From positions 1-64,000 of the forward strand of contig CAJUNR010000020.1 in the NCBI GenBank assembly GCA_910587765.1: DNA of 64,000 nucleotides, given 5' to 3'. A program made the position numbers and the translations under genes. Source of the stretch: an uncultured Lachnospiraceae bacterium (GTDB lineage: Bacteria > Bacillota > Clostridia > Lachnospirales > Lachnospiraceae). The notes below the pieces were generated by a model, which made no database searches, was not told the DNA's origin, and saw only the letters and a list, made by a program, of their open reading frames with translations. Shown here piece by piece: positions 33,541-42,512 of this stretch (the stretch's first letter is position 1; every line of letters begins with the position of its first letter).

Positions 33541-34281
33541 CTACAGGACCACCGCCGGCAGCACGAACATTCCGATCATGCTGTACACCAGAAGATGCAC
33601 CGGGTAGAACCAGTAGAAAAACCATCTGTTCTGCCTCCCCCGCTCTCCGTTATAGAACCAGATCGGTACGAACGCCAGCGGTGCGGTAATCTCCCAGGCA
33701 CAGCAGCACGCACCCAGAATGCACTGCATGGCTTTCCGGTCCCGAAGCAGATACAGAAGCACTATCAGCGCTATTCCGAACGCTCCGTAATCCGTATGAA
33801 GAGCTTCTGCCAGTCCCGCACCCAAAAACAACCCGGCGATCCGCGCAAAAAGCGTATTCCCCCTGCTCTGTATGAACCAGACAGCCAGCAGACCGATCAG
33901 CAGGGTAAAAAACACATTCTGGTTCTGCCAGTGAAACGGCCGGATATGAAGCGCCAGATCAAAGGGAATCTCGCTGATCAGCGCAAAAATCCCCAGTCTG
34001 ACCGCATATTTCTTCACGTCACTGGTATGGAGAAAGCCCTGCACCAGCAGAAAGCAAAAGATGGGAAAAGCCGGACGCCCGATATAACGGATAATCTGAT
34101 CGACCGCCAGAATTTCATTCCAGTTCCCGGAAAATGTAGTTCCTATGGGAGAACCGCCCCAGGCATTCATTACATAGGATTCCAGGAAACCGGCGCCCAT
34201 ATGATCAATGGCCATGGAGACGACCGCAATCCATTTCAGCATACTCCCGCTGATACCCGCTTTAATCTTCATGTTTTTCAA
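33541..34281 (-). CDS. TraX family membrane protein
   Basis: A 246-residue protein with about seven hydrophobic segments. N-terminal LKWIAVVSMAIDHMGA contains the conserved Asp-His of the TraX family, and IGRPAFPIFCFLLVQGF is another family signature. TraX in the F plasmid N-acetylates pilin; chromosomal Firmicutes copies probably acetylate an unknown surface polymer. The start appears to be a TTG with GGGAG six bases upstream. Its first 20 bases overlap the end of the beta-helix protein gene. Confidence 0.85.
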   Translation of the reverse strand: MKNMKIKAGISGSMLKWIAVVSMAIDHMGAGFLESYVMNAWGGSPIGTTFSGNWNEILAVDQIIRYIGRPAFPIFCFLLVQGFLHTSDVKKYAVRLGIFALISEIPFDLALHIRPFHWQNQNVFFTLLIGLLAVWFIQSRGNTLFARIAGLFLGAGLAEALHTDYGAFGIALIVLLYLLRDRKAMQCILGACCCAWEITAPLAFVPIWFYNGERGRQNRWFFYWFYPVHLLVYSMIGMFVLPAVVL

Positions 34282-34933
34282 TAACTTCTCCCTGTTTCTT
34301 GTAGATCGAGCGCTCCGGCACTACGCCCCGGACGGAGGACAGCGGATAGATATTGCTCTCTCTCCCCACCACGGTTCCGGGATTCAGGATGGAACCGCAG
34401 CCCACCTCCACGCCGTCGCCTACCATCGCCCCGAATTTTTTGATGCCGGTCTCGATATCTCCTTCCGGCGTGTGGACCTTCACCAGCTTTTTGTCCGATT
34501 TCACATTGGACGTGATGGAACCGGCCCCCATGTGCGCCCGGAAGCCGAGGATGGAATCCCCCACATAATTGTAATGCGGCACCTGCACCTTGTTGAACAG
34601 CACGACATTTTTCAGCTCCGTGGAATTGCCGACCACCGCGCCCTCGCCCACCAGTGCATTGCCGCGGATGAACGCGCAGTGGCGTACTTCCGCCTCTTTG
34701 CCGATGATCGCCGGTCCGTGGATGTAGGCGCTGGGAAATACCTTCGCGCTTCTGGCAATCCAAACATCCTCCCCGACTTTTTCATATTCCGCTTCATCCA
34801 GCGTCGCTCCCAGTTTCCTGATAAAATCCCCGATCTTCGGAAGCGCTTCCCAGGGATAAGTCAGCCCCGCAAACAATTCCGCCGCCATCGTCTCTTTCAG
34901 GTCAAAAAGATCTTCAACCGTGATTCTGCTCAT
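34262..34933 (-). CDS. Left-handed beta-helix nucleotidyltransferase/acyltransferase-like protein
   Basis: A 223-residue protein. It shows repeated hexapeptide motifs (VWIARSAKVFPSAYIHGPAI, IGKEAEVRHCAFIRG, VVGDGVEVGCGSILNPGTVV), the left-handed beta-helix fold of the C-terminal half of GlmU and related acyltransferases. An N-terminal 35-residue helical part precedes it, without a nucleotidyltransferase domain. It is often named UDP-N-acetylglucosamine pyrophosphorylase in this group of bacteria, but the catalytic half is missing, so this is not proven. The ATG follows AGGAGG. Confidence 0.82.
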   Translation of the reverse strand: MSRITVEDLFDLKETMAAELFAGLTYPWEALPKIGDFIRKLGATLDEAEYEKVGEDVWIARSAKVFPSAYIHGPAIIGKEAEVRHCAFIRGNALVGEGAVVGNSTELKNVVLFNKVQVPHYNYVGDSILGFRAHMGAGSITSNVKSDKKLVKVHTPEGDIETGIKKFGAMVGDGVEVGCGSILNPGTVVGRESNIYPLSSVRGVVPERSIYKKQGEVIEKHED

Positions 34934-34934
34934 T

Positions 34935-37001
34935 TTACATACCTCCTGTTTCTGTTTTCGCATTCTTTTTCGTATTTCTGCCCTTTGCGGCAGAGGCTTT
35001 CGCCGGCGTCCTGTAAAACGCCGCCGCCGCGTCAAAATAAGGCCGCATGGCATAATGCTGCCGGCTCTTTAACACCTGCTCGGTCCGGCTGCGCACAAAA
35101 TGCTCCAGCTTCTCCATATATTCTTGCTCCGTGATCTCTCCGTTGGCCACGTAGGTAAGTCCTTTCTCCCAACTGGCCGTCAGTTCCGGATTCAAAAGAG
35201 AACGGATGGAGACGTTTACCACGTCAAATATGTTCTCCCCCAGAAGCGTCGGCGTGATGATCTGGGTCTTTTTGTTCAGCGCGATGTACTTGATATGAAC
35301 CAGCTTTTTCAGAATCTCCGCCCTGGTCGCACTGGTGCCGATCCCGCTGCCCTTAATCTGCGCGCGCAGTTCTTCGTCTTCGATCAACTGACCGGCGTTT
35401 TCCATCGCCAGAATCATGGAGCCGGAATTGTAGCGCTTGGGCGGGGAAGTCTCTCCTTCCCGAATCCGCGCGTCTTTTACCGCAAGCTTCATCCCTTTGC
35501 GAAGCTTTTTCAGCGCTTCCAGTACGGCCGCATCGCATCCCGTCTCCTCTTCCTCCTCACTCCCTTTTTTCTTCTTATTATCATATGTATTGGGAGAAAC
35601 TTTCAGATACCCTTCTTCGATCAGCACCCGAAAATTCGAGAAAAACCGCTCCTTCTCCATCTGCGTCACAACCGCCGTTTTCTGATAAACCGCCGGCGGA
35701 TAGAAGATACTTAAAAACCGCCGGACGACGGTATCGTATACCTGCCGCGCGGTAGGCGACAGGCCCTGCAGCGCTCCCAGCCCCTGCCCGGTGGGAATGA
35801 CCGCATAATGATCCGTAATCTGTTTGTCGTTGACATAGCGGCTTTTGCCGATCCCCTTGTGGCTTCCCGCCGCCAGAATCTCCTGCGCGAATACGGCGGC
35901 CGGCGCATAGTTTTTCAGCCCTGCGAGATTTTTCCCGATCTCCTTTGCCACCGCGCTCGACAGCACCCGGGCATCGGTTCTCGGATAAGTAACAAGCTTC
36001 TTCTCATACAGCTCCTGCGCGATCTTCAGCGTCTCGTCCGGACTGATCTTGAACCTCCTGGAACACTCGTTCTGAAGCTCCGCCAGATTATAGAGAAGCG
36101 GCGCATAACGTGTCTCCTTCTTCCGCTCCACCGACACGACTTCGGATTCCTGGGGAACAATTCCTTTTAACCGCTCAATCAGCGCTTTCGCGTCTTCCTC
36201 TTTCCGGAATCCGTTTTCCTTATAAAGCAGAGGAGACTGCTCGTACGCGCTTCCTTTCACCGCCCGCCATTCTCCGTCGAAGGTTCCGCCTCCCAGTTCC
36301 TGACACAGCAGCACGCGGTAAAACGGCGTCTTGACGAAGGTGCGGATCTCCCGCTCCCTGCGGACCACCATGCCCAGCACGCAGGTCATGACCCGCCCTA
36401 CGGAGATCACCGCGCGGTCCGTATTCTGAAACCCGGCGACCGCGCGACCGTACTGGAGCGTCAGAAGCCGGGAAAAATTGATCCCCATCAGATAGTCTTC
36501 CTTCGCGCGCAGATAGGCGGAGCTGGACAGATTGTCGTATTCGGACAGATCTCTGGCTTCCCGGATCCCTCTTAAAATCTCTTCTTCCGTCTGGGAGTCA
36601 ATCCACACCCGCCTGCGCTGCTTTCCCTTCACACCCGCCATCTGTTCCACCAGCCGGTAGATATACTCTCCCTCCCGCCCGGAGTCCGTGCACACGTAGA
36701 TACAGTCCACATCCGCCCGGTTCAGAAGAGAACTGACGATCGTGTACTGTTTTTTCACGCTGCCGATGACTTCGTACTTCCATTCCCGGGGAAGGAAGGG
36801 AAGCGTACTCAAGGACCAGCGCCTGTATTTCTCATCGTAGGCCTCCGGGTAGCTCATCGTCACCAGATGGCCCACACACCAGGTGACGATGGCGTCTTCG
36901 GACTCCAGATAACCGTCCTGACGCGCCGCATTCAGTTTTAAAGCCCGGGCAAACTCCTGGGCCACACTCGGTTTCTCGGCAATATACAAATTCTTCGGCA
37001 T
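34935..37001 (-). CDS. topB: DNA topoisomerase III
   Basis: A 688-residue type IA topoisomerase that breaks and rejoins one strand, decatenating DNA. The TOPRIM domain opens with LYIAEKPSVAQEFA (Glu9). The active-site Tyr is in VTYPRTDARVLS. The toprim acidic motif reads CTDSGREGE (Asp106, Gly108, Glu110), so the second acidic residue of the usual D-x-D is Gly. No C-terminal zinc fingers are seen. It starts at a normal ATG and ends two bases from the beta-helix gene start. It is probably the cellular topoisomerase III rather than an element copy, since it sits in the GC-rich core. Confidence 0.93.
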   Translation of the reverse strand: MPKNLYIAEKPSVAQEFARALKLNAARQDGYLESEDAIVTWCVGHLVTMSYPEAYDEKYRRWSLSTLPFLPREWKYEVIGSVKKQYTIVSSLLNRADVDCIYVCTDSGREGEYIYRLVEQMAGVKGKQRRRVWIDSQTEEEILRGIREARDLSEYDNLSSSAYLRAKEDYLMGINFSRLLTLQYGRAVAGFQNTDRAVISVGRVMTCVLGMVVRREREIRTFVKTPFYRVLLCQELGGGTFDGEWRAVKGSAYEQSPLLYKENGFRKEEDAKALIERLKGIVPQESEVVSVERKKETRYAPLLYNLAELQNECSRRFKISPDETLKIAQELYEKKLVTYPRTDARVLSSAVAKEIGKNLAGLKNYAPAAVFAQEILAAGSHKGIGKSRYVNDKQITDHYAVIPTGQGLGALQGLSPTARQVYDTVVRRFLSIFYPPAVYQKTAVVTQMEKERFFSNFRVLIEEGYLKVSPNTYDNKKKKGSEEEEETGCDAAVLEALKKLRKGMKLAVKDARIREGETSPPKRYNSGSMILAMENAGQLIEDEELRAQIKGSGIGTSATRAEILKKLVHIKYIALNKKTQIITPTLLGENIFDVVNVSIRSLLNPELTASWEKGLTYVANGEITEQEYMEKLEHFVRSRTEQVLKSRQHYAMRPYFDAAAAFYRTPAKASAAKGRNTKKNAKTETGGM

Positions 37002-37088
37002 ATTTTTTCTTTCTTACTTTCTTTAATCCATGTGAAAGTATAGCACATTTGTGGTATACTTGTCTATAAAAGGAGGCAAAAGGAATCT

Positions 37089-38267
37089 ATGCGTATTGTC
37101 GGAATTACAGCCGAATACAACCCGTTTCACCAGGGCCACGCCCGGCATCTGGCCGAGGCACGCCGCCTGTCAGGGGCCGATTATGTCATCGTCGCCATGA
37201 GCGGAAACTACGTACAGCGGGGCGCCCCCGCCATGTTTGACAAATACGCCCGGGCCGAGGCCGCTCTGGCGGGCGGCGCGGACCTGATCCTCGAACTGCC
37301 CCCCCGTGTCGCCACGGGCAGCGCCGAATATTTTGCCTCCGGCGCCGTCCGGCTCCTCGCCGGGACCGGCCTGGTCACGGATCTGTGCTTCGGCGCGGAA
37401 TGCGATGATCCAGATGCGCTTGCAAGACTGGCCCGCGTATTATCCGAGGAGCCGGAAAAATACCGTCTCTGCCTGAAGGACGCGCTGCGCCGGGGCCGTT
37501 CTTATCCGGAAGCCCGGGCGTGGGCCCTCGGACAGTATGACCCGGCGCTCCCCCTTGCGCTTCTTGCCTCCCCCAACAACCTTCTCGGCGTCGAATACCT
37601 GAAAGCGCTTTTCCGGCAGAAATGTTCTCTCCGGGTACAGATCCTGAAACGGGCCGGGGCGTCCTACCACGAACCCTTCCTGACTCCCGGAACGGCCGCC
37701 TCTGCCGGCGCCATCCGCGGCGCCCTCATAAAAAGCGGCGGAACCTTTACTGCCGAAATCCGGGCGCAGCTTCCTTTCCTTCAAACCTTCCGCGATTATG
37801 AAGGCAAAACGCCCATCACGGAAGACGCGTTTTCTCTGCTCCTGCTGGAGCGGCTGCGGCGGAATCCGCAGGAGACGTTCGACTCCTTCTTCGGAGTCAC
37901 CGCGGAACTGTCCAACCGGATCCGGAACCGTCTGGACGACCTCACTTCCTTCTCCCGGTCCGTGGAGCTTCTGAAAACCCGGAATTTGACGGAAACCGCC
38001 GTCCGGCGGGCGCTTCTTCACATCCTGCTTGACATCCGGACCTGCCGTCCGCCCGCATGCTTCCGGGTCCTCGGCTTTCGCAGGGAAGCGGTATCCCTGC
38101 TCGCCGGACTGAAAGAGCGCGGAAACCTGCCCCTCGTCACCTCGGCGTCGGACGATACGCTCCCGGAAGACTGGCTCTTTGCCGACCGGCTTTATGAGTC
38201 GGTCCGTTCCCTGCTGCACAGCCGGCCGTTCCGGAATGAACGCCGGAGAAAGATGCTCGTCCTCTGA
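37089..38267 (+). CDS. tmcAL: tRNA(Met) cytidine acetate ligase (TmcAL, YlbM)
   Basis: A 392-residue protein beginning MRIVGITAEYNPFHQGHARHL, with the H-x-G-H of nucleotidyltransferases, and SGNYVQRGAPAMFDKYARAEAAL downstream. TmcAL makes N4-acetylcytidine at the wobble base of elongator tRNA-Met, using acetate and ATP. AAAGGAGG precedes the ATG. The gene is divergent from topB and followed closely by the kinase gene, whose frame begins 60 bases after its stop. Confidence 0.93.
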   Translation: MRIVGITAEYNPFHQGHARHLAEARRLSGADYVIVAMSGNYVQRGAPAMFDKYARAEAALAGGADLILELPPRVATGSAEYFASGAVRLLAGTGLVTDLCFGAECDDPDALARLARVLSEEPEKYRLCLKDALRRGRSYPEARAWALGQYDPALPLALLASPNNLLGVEYLKALFRQKCSLRVQILKRAGASYHEPFLTPGTAASAGAIRGALIKSGGTFTAEIRAQLPFLQTFRDYEGKTPITEDAFSLLLLERLRRNPQETFDSFFGVTAELSNRIRNRLDDLTSFSRSVELLKTRNLTETAVRRALLHILLDIRTCRPPACFRVLGFRREAVSLLAGLKERGNLPLVTSASDDTLPEDWLFADRLYESVRSLLHSRPFRNERRRKMLVL

Positions 38268-38325
38268 ACCGCCGAAAAAAGGCGTACCGCATACCCGCGC
38301 TGCGGGACGCAGAAAGGAGACGTTT

Positions 38326-39468
38326 ATGAGAAAATACATCTGGGATCGTTTTACCTGGTTCGTGGATACCCTCGCCCCGAGACACACCTTCCATGCGCAT
38401 TTCAGCCTGCTGTTCACCGTCGGCGCCACGGCCGCCGCAACGCTGCTCTCGGCCCTCTATCACCGGATCAACCCCTCCGGCGTGACCAATATCAGCCTGA
38501 TCTATATCCTGACGATCATCCTGATCTCCTGTTATACGGACAAATACCGCTACGGCATCCTGGCCGCGATTTTCAGTGTTTTCTGCATTAACTATCTGTA
38601 TACTTATCCGTTTCATGAGTTTAATTTTACCATGACCGGTTATCCGTTTACCTTCCTGGTGATGTATTTTATCTCCATCATGACCAGCGCCACTACTTTT
38701 CATACAAAAGAACAGGCGTCCCGTATCAAAGAAGATGAAAAGCTGATCATGGAAGCGGAAAAAGAAAAGCTCCGGGCCAACCTTCTGCGGGCCGTCTCCC
38801 ACGATCTGCGCACGCCCCTTACCAGCATGATCGGCGCCAGCTCTTCCTGGCTGGAGAACGAAGCAACGCTTCCTTCCGAAGAAAAACGGGAGCTGGTCGC
38901 TCAGATCTACGAAGACGCCAACTGGCTTCTGCACATGGTGGAGAATCTGCTGTCGATCACCCGCATCACCGAGGGCGGCTCCAACGTCCTCAAAAAATCG
39001 CCGGAAGCGGCGGAAGAAGTCCTGTTTGACGCCATCGCCACATCGAAAAAACGTTATCCCGATCAGGCGATCCGCACACAGATCCCGGAAGATTTTCTGA
39101 TCGCCCCCATGGATCCGCTGCTGATTAAACAGGTCATCCTCAATCTTCTGGAGAACTCTTACTATCACGCCCGCAGTACCCGCCCCGTGGAATGCCGGCT
39201 CCTTGACGACGAGCATTTTGTCCGCTTCTGCGTGAGAGACTACGGGAACGGCATCCCGCCGGAAAAACTTGACAGCATCTTTGACGCCGCGCCCTCCGCA
39301 CCCACTTCCGCGGCCGACACCCGGAAAGGCATGGGCATCGGCCTGTCCATCTGCAAAGCGATCGTCAACGCGCACGGAGGCGAAATCGGCGTCCATAACC
39401 ATCCGGACGGAGCCGAATTTTATTTTACACTTCCAAAGGAGAATATCCATCATGAATCAGATGATTAA
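38326..39468 (+). CDS. Short KdpD-like sensor histidine kinase
   Basis: A 380-residue protein. Four membrane segments (about 25-120) of DUF4118 type, as in KdpD, are followed by HisKA (VSHDLRTPLTSMIG) and the ATPase domain (NLLENSYYHA, then GMGIGLSICKAIVNAHGG). The N-terminal KdpD and UspA-like sensor domains of full KdpD are missing, so it corresponds to the C-terminal half only. The ATG follows AGAAAGGAG. The kdpFABC potassium pump genes are absent near it, so the signal and target are unclear. Confidence 0.9.
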   Translation: MRKYIWDRFTWFVDTLAPRHTFHAHFSLLFTVGATAAATLLSALYHRINPSGVTNISLIYILTIILISCYTDKYRYGILAAIFSVFCINYLYTYPFHEFNFTMTGYPFTFLVMYFISIMTSATTFHTKEQASRIKEDEKLIMEAEKEKLRANLLRAVSHDLRTPLTSMIGASSSWLENEATLPSEEKRELVAQIYEDANWLLHMVENLLSITRITEGGSNVLKKSPEAAEEVLFDAIATSKKRYPDQAIRTQIPEDFLIAPMDPLLIKQVILNLLENSYYHARSTRPVECRLLDDEHFVRFCVRDYGNGIPPEKLDSIFDAAPSAPTSAADTRKGMGIGLSICKAIVNAHGGEIGVHNHPDGAEFYFTLPKENIHHESDD

Positions 39469-40165
39469 GATCCTCGTGATCGAGGATGAGAAAAATATTC
39501 TGAATTTTATCTCTTCTGTACTGACCGCCCAGAAATACCAGGTTGTCTCCGCGGCAACCGGCAGAGACGGACTCTCTCAGGCCGCTTCCCAGTGCCCCGA
39601 TTTGATTCTTCTCGATCTGGGACTGCCGGACATGGACGGTATGACGATCATCACACGAATCCGGGAGTGGAACCGCGTCCCGATCATCGTGATTTCCGCG
39701 CGGATTCAGGAGGAAGACAAGGTCCGGGCGCTGGACCAGGGCGCGGACGATTATATCACCAAGCCGTTCGGCAACTCGGAACTGCTGGCGCGCATCCGCA
39801 CCGCTCTGCGTCACAGCAGCCAGCTCGGAAGCGGTGCCTCCGCAGCCGACCGCCCCTATCGCTCCGGCGGCCTGACTATCGACTTTGAGAAACATCTCGT
39901 CACACGGGACGGTCAGGAGATCCATCTGACCCAGAATGAATTTAAAATCATCGCGCTCCTGGCCAGAAATTCCGGCAAAGTCCTTCTCTACGACCGCCTG
40001 ATCGAACATATCTGGGGCCCCTACTCCGAAAATGACAATACGATCCTGCGGGTGAACATGGCCAATATCCGGCGGAAAATCGAGCCGAATCCGGCGGAAC
40101 CGATTTATATTTTCACGGAAATCGGCGTCGGCTACCGGATGGCGGAGGAAGATCCCGCCCCGTAG
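39452..40165 (+). CDS. KdpE-like OmpR-family response regulator
   Basis: A 237-residue regulator: receiver domain with EDEKN, phospho-acceptor in LILLDLGLPDMDG and Lys in ITKPFGNSELLARI, then the OmpR winged helix (LTQNEFKIIALLARNSGKVL and DNTILRVNMANIRRKIE). KdpE controls the potassium pump operon in other bacteria. The start follows AAAGGAG and overlaps the kinase stop by 17 bases, so the pair is coupled. No kdpFABC in this window. Confidence 0.92.
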   Translation: MNQMIKILVIEDEKNILNFISSVLTAQKYQVVSAATGRDGLSQAASQCPDLILLDLGLPDMDGMTIITRIREWNRVPIIVISARIQEEDKVRALDQGADDYITKPFGNSELLARIRTALRHSSQLGSGASAADRPYRSGGLTIDFEKHLVTRDGQEIHLTQNEFKIIALLARNSGKVLLYDRLIEHIWGPYSENDNTILRVNMANIRRKIEPNPAEPIYIFTEIGVGYRMAEEDPAP

Positions 40166-40214
40166 CCTGCCCCGCCCGGCGCTTCTGCACCGGAAAGCCG
40201 GCCTGAAAAACCAT

Positions 40215-40288
40215 CCGACGACAGAGGCTCCCCCGCGGAAACAGGATGTTCAGGAAACCTGCGCCGCGGGGGAGCCTCTGTCTGTCGG
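40215..40288 (-). terminator. Very strong hairpin ending the riboswitch transcript
   Basis: A stem of 19 bp (GACAGAGGCTCCCCCGCGG against its complement), extended by five further pairs with one bulge. The 25-base loop contains 13 bases (minus strand GCAGGTTTCCTGA at 40250-40262) exactly complementary to the B12 box. On the minus strand TTTTT follows within five bases, so it ends leftward transcription; there is no T run on the plus side. Confidence 0.8.
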
Positions 40289-40476
40289 ATGTGCCATTCA
40301 CATGCGGTTGTTTTCGTGGAGGTAACGCATACTCATCCGCCTTTATGTCTGTGCATCACTGCATGAGATTCGTCAGCAAAAGCCGCCTTAACCCACAAGC
40401 CGACTCATCAGAACAGAAAAGCGCCATTCTTCTCTGTCCGCCGGATGGAAAGCCTTGCACGGAAGCTCATCTCATA

Positions 40477-40644
40477 TGCCAAGCAGGTTTCCTGACTTAC
40501 GGATCAAGCGCCTGTCTTCCCCTTCTCACATGTCTCAGCGGGTTATGCAATGGGATCATGAAGACAGACTCTCCGAATACAGTGACCGGATCGCTCAGGA
40601 CTCGCACCTGATTCCCTCTTCGTGCGCAGCACACGCACTTGGCA
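40477..40644 (-). ncRNA. Cobalamin riboswitch aptamer, orphan
   Basis: On the minus strand the closing stem TGCCAAG / CTTGGCA brackets a 168-base aptamer. It holds the core GGGAATCAGGTGCGAGTCC, then GGTCACTGT, and the B12 box AGTCAGGAAACCTGC. These are the hallmark conserved parts of adenosylcobalamin riboswitches. About 230 bases of leader follow, then a strong hairpin. No gene reads leftward behind it: the next genes on that side run the other way, and only frames of 12-23 codons lie between. A perfect promoter lies 20 bases upstream. Confidence 0.9.
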
Positions 40645-40666
40645 CAGCATTCTCTGCACGTCTTTT

Positions 40667-40695
40667 ATTATAGAAACTCCGCTCCTGTCTGTCAA
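40667..40695 (-). promoter_or_regulatory. Consensus sigma-A promoter of the cobalamin riboswitch
   Basis: Perfect TTGACA and TATAAT hexamers separated by 17 bases read leftward into the aptamer, so the orphan riboswitch is likely transcribed. Confidence 0.88.
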
Positions 40696-40727
40696 GTATC
40701 AATTTGCCCGGCCTGCCGCCTTACACG

Positions 40728-42092
40728 TCAGTTTTTAAAGCTGTGAATCGGCGCCGGGATCCTGCCTCCGCGGTTGACAAACGCCTCGCAGGAATACGGA
40801 TTGACCGGCATCACCGGGGCGTAGCCCAGAAGCCCTCCAAATTCCACCATATCTCCTACCTTTTTCCCGATCACCGGAATGACGCGCACCGCCGTCGTCT
40901 TCTGATTGACCATGCCGATCGCCATCTCATCCGCTATGATTCCGGAGATCGTCGCCGGGCTGGTATCTCCGGGAATGGCGATCATATCAAGTCCCACGGA
41001 GCAGACGCAGGTCATGGCCTCCAGCTTTTCCAGCGTCAGGGCGCCCGCCTGAACCGCGTCGATCATTCCCTGATCCTCGCTGACCGGGATGAACGCCCCG
41101 CTCAATCCTCCTACATAGGACGACGCCATGACGCCTCCCTTTTTCACCTGATCGTTCAAAAGCGCCAGCGCCGCTGTCGTTCCAGGCGCGCCGGCATATT
41201 CCAGACCGATCTCCTGCAGGATTTCCGCCACGCTGTCTCCCACCGCCGGCGTCGGCGCCAGCGAAAGGTCAATGATTCCAAAAGGAATCCCCAGCCGCTT
41301 TGACGCTTCCTGCGCAACCAGCTGCCCCACGCGGGTGACTTTAAAAGCCGTCTTTTTGATGGTCTCGCACAGAACTTCAAAATTCGCGCCGCGCACCTGC
41401 GACAGCGCCGTCTTCACCACTCCCGGACCGCTGACGCCCACGTTGATCACCGCGTCGGCCTCCGTCACGCCGTGAAACGCTCCCGCCATAAAAGGATTGT
41501 CATCCGGCGCGTTGCAGAAGACCACCAGTTTGGCGCAACCCAGAGAATCCCGTTCCTTCGTAAGCTCCGCCGTCTCCCGGATAATCTCACCCATCAGCTT
41601 CACCGCGTCCATGTCGATTCCGGTTCTGGTGGAACCAAGATTCACGGAACTGCACACCCGCTCTGTCTGCGAGAGCGCTTTCGGGATCGCGTGCATCAGA
41701 AGCTCGTCGCTCTTTGTCATCCCTTTGGATACCAGTGCGGAAAATCCGCCCAGAAAATTAACGCCTACCGTCCGCGCCGCATCATCCAGCACTTTTGCCA
41801 GTTCCACATAATCTTCGGAAGTCCGGCACGCCGCGCCTCCCACAAGGGCCATCGGCGTCACCGAGATCCGTTTATTTACGATGGGGATCCCGTACTGCGC
41901 TTCGATCGCCTGCCCGGTAGCCGCCAGATCCTTCGCCGTCGTCGTGATCTTCTCATAAATCTTCTTCTTTACACGATCCAGATCCGAATCAATACAATCC
42001 AGCAGACTGATCCCGAGTGTGATCGTGCGCACATCCAGATTTTCCTGATCGATCATCTTGTTTGTCTCCAGGACCTCTTGAATATTAATCAT
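40728..42092 (-). CDS. UPF0210 (PFL family) protein
   Basis: A 454-residue protein of the widespread PFL family (DUF711, UPF0210), with IQEVLETNKMIDQENLDVRTITLGISL, VINVGVSGPGVV and GAPGTTAALALLNDQVKKGG. No activity is established for it, though conserved Gly-rich loops suggest a small-molecule role. Length is typical. The ACT-domain gene lies 84 bases upstream in the same direction, a pairing frequent in Firmicutes, where the ACT protein might regulate this one. Confidence 0.9.
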   Translation of the reverse strand: MINIQEVLETNKMIDQENLDVRTITLGISLLDCIDSDLDRVKKKIYEKITTTAKDLAATGQAIEAQYGIPIVNKRISVTPMALVGGAACRTSEDYVELAKVLDDAARTVGVNFLGGFSALVSKGMTKSDELLMHAIPKALSQTERVCSSVNLGSTRTGIDMDAVKLMGEIIRETAELTKERDSLGCAKLVVFCNAPDDNPFMAGAFHGVTEADAVINVGVSGPGVVKTALSQVRGANFEVLCETIKKTAFKVTRVGQLVAQEASKRLGIPFGIIDLSLAPTPAVGDSVAEILQEIGLEYAGAPGTTAALALLNDQVKKGGVMASSYVGGLSGAFIPVSEDQGMIDAVQAGALTLEKLEAMTCVCSVGLDMIAIPGDTSPATISGIIADEMAIGMVNQKTTAVRVIPVIGKKVGDMVEFGGLLGYAPVMPVNPYSCEAFVNRGGRIPAPIHSFKN

Positions 42093-42176
42093 AGTCTCTC
42101 CTTATCAAAATCCTGCATCAAGGTTTTACAGCCGCTCTTCCGATCCTATGTCCGTATGATACGAAAAGGCGCTGTA

Positions 42177-42446
42177 TTATACACGGTGCATCATATAAAA
42201 AATATCTTCATGCTGACAGCGGATCATCACCCCGATCTCATTTCCCAGCGCTTCCAGTTCCCGGGACATGCTCGTCATATCCGCAACCTGCTCCGCGTCC
42301 ACAATCATCATCATGTTAAAATACCCGCTCACGATTGTCTGAGAGATATCCAGAATATTCACCTGTTTCCCGGCAAGATAGGTGCACACTTTTGCAATAA
42401 TTCCCACCGTATCATGTCCCACTACCGTAATAATAAATTTCTTCAT
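42177..42446 (-). CDS. ACT-domain protein, UPF0237
   Basis: An 89-residue single ACT domain (FIITVVGHDTVGIIAKVCTYLAGKQVNILDISQTI and NMMMIVDAEQV), of the UPF0237 group. ACT domains bind amino acids or related small molecules and regulate enzymes. A rightly spaced AAAGGAG precedes the ATG. It is paired with the UPF0210 gene. Confidence 0.93.
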   Translation of the reverse strand: MKKFIITVVGHDTVGIIAKVCTYLAGKQVNILDISQTIVSGYFNMMMIVDAEQVADMTSMSRELEALGNEIGVMIRCQHEDIFYMMHRV

Positions 42447-42512
42447 CCTGTCTCCTTTCCAGAGCGCTTTGCCGCTCTCACGGCAGCCGCCGGCCGGCGA
42501 AGCGCGCCCGCT

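Noticed and set aside
40166..40460. Short frames behind the cobalamin riboswitch.
   Set aside because: They are 12 to 23 codons long and none resembles a cobalamin-related gene.
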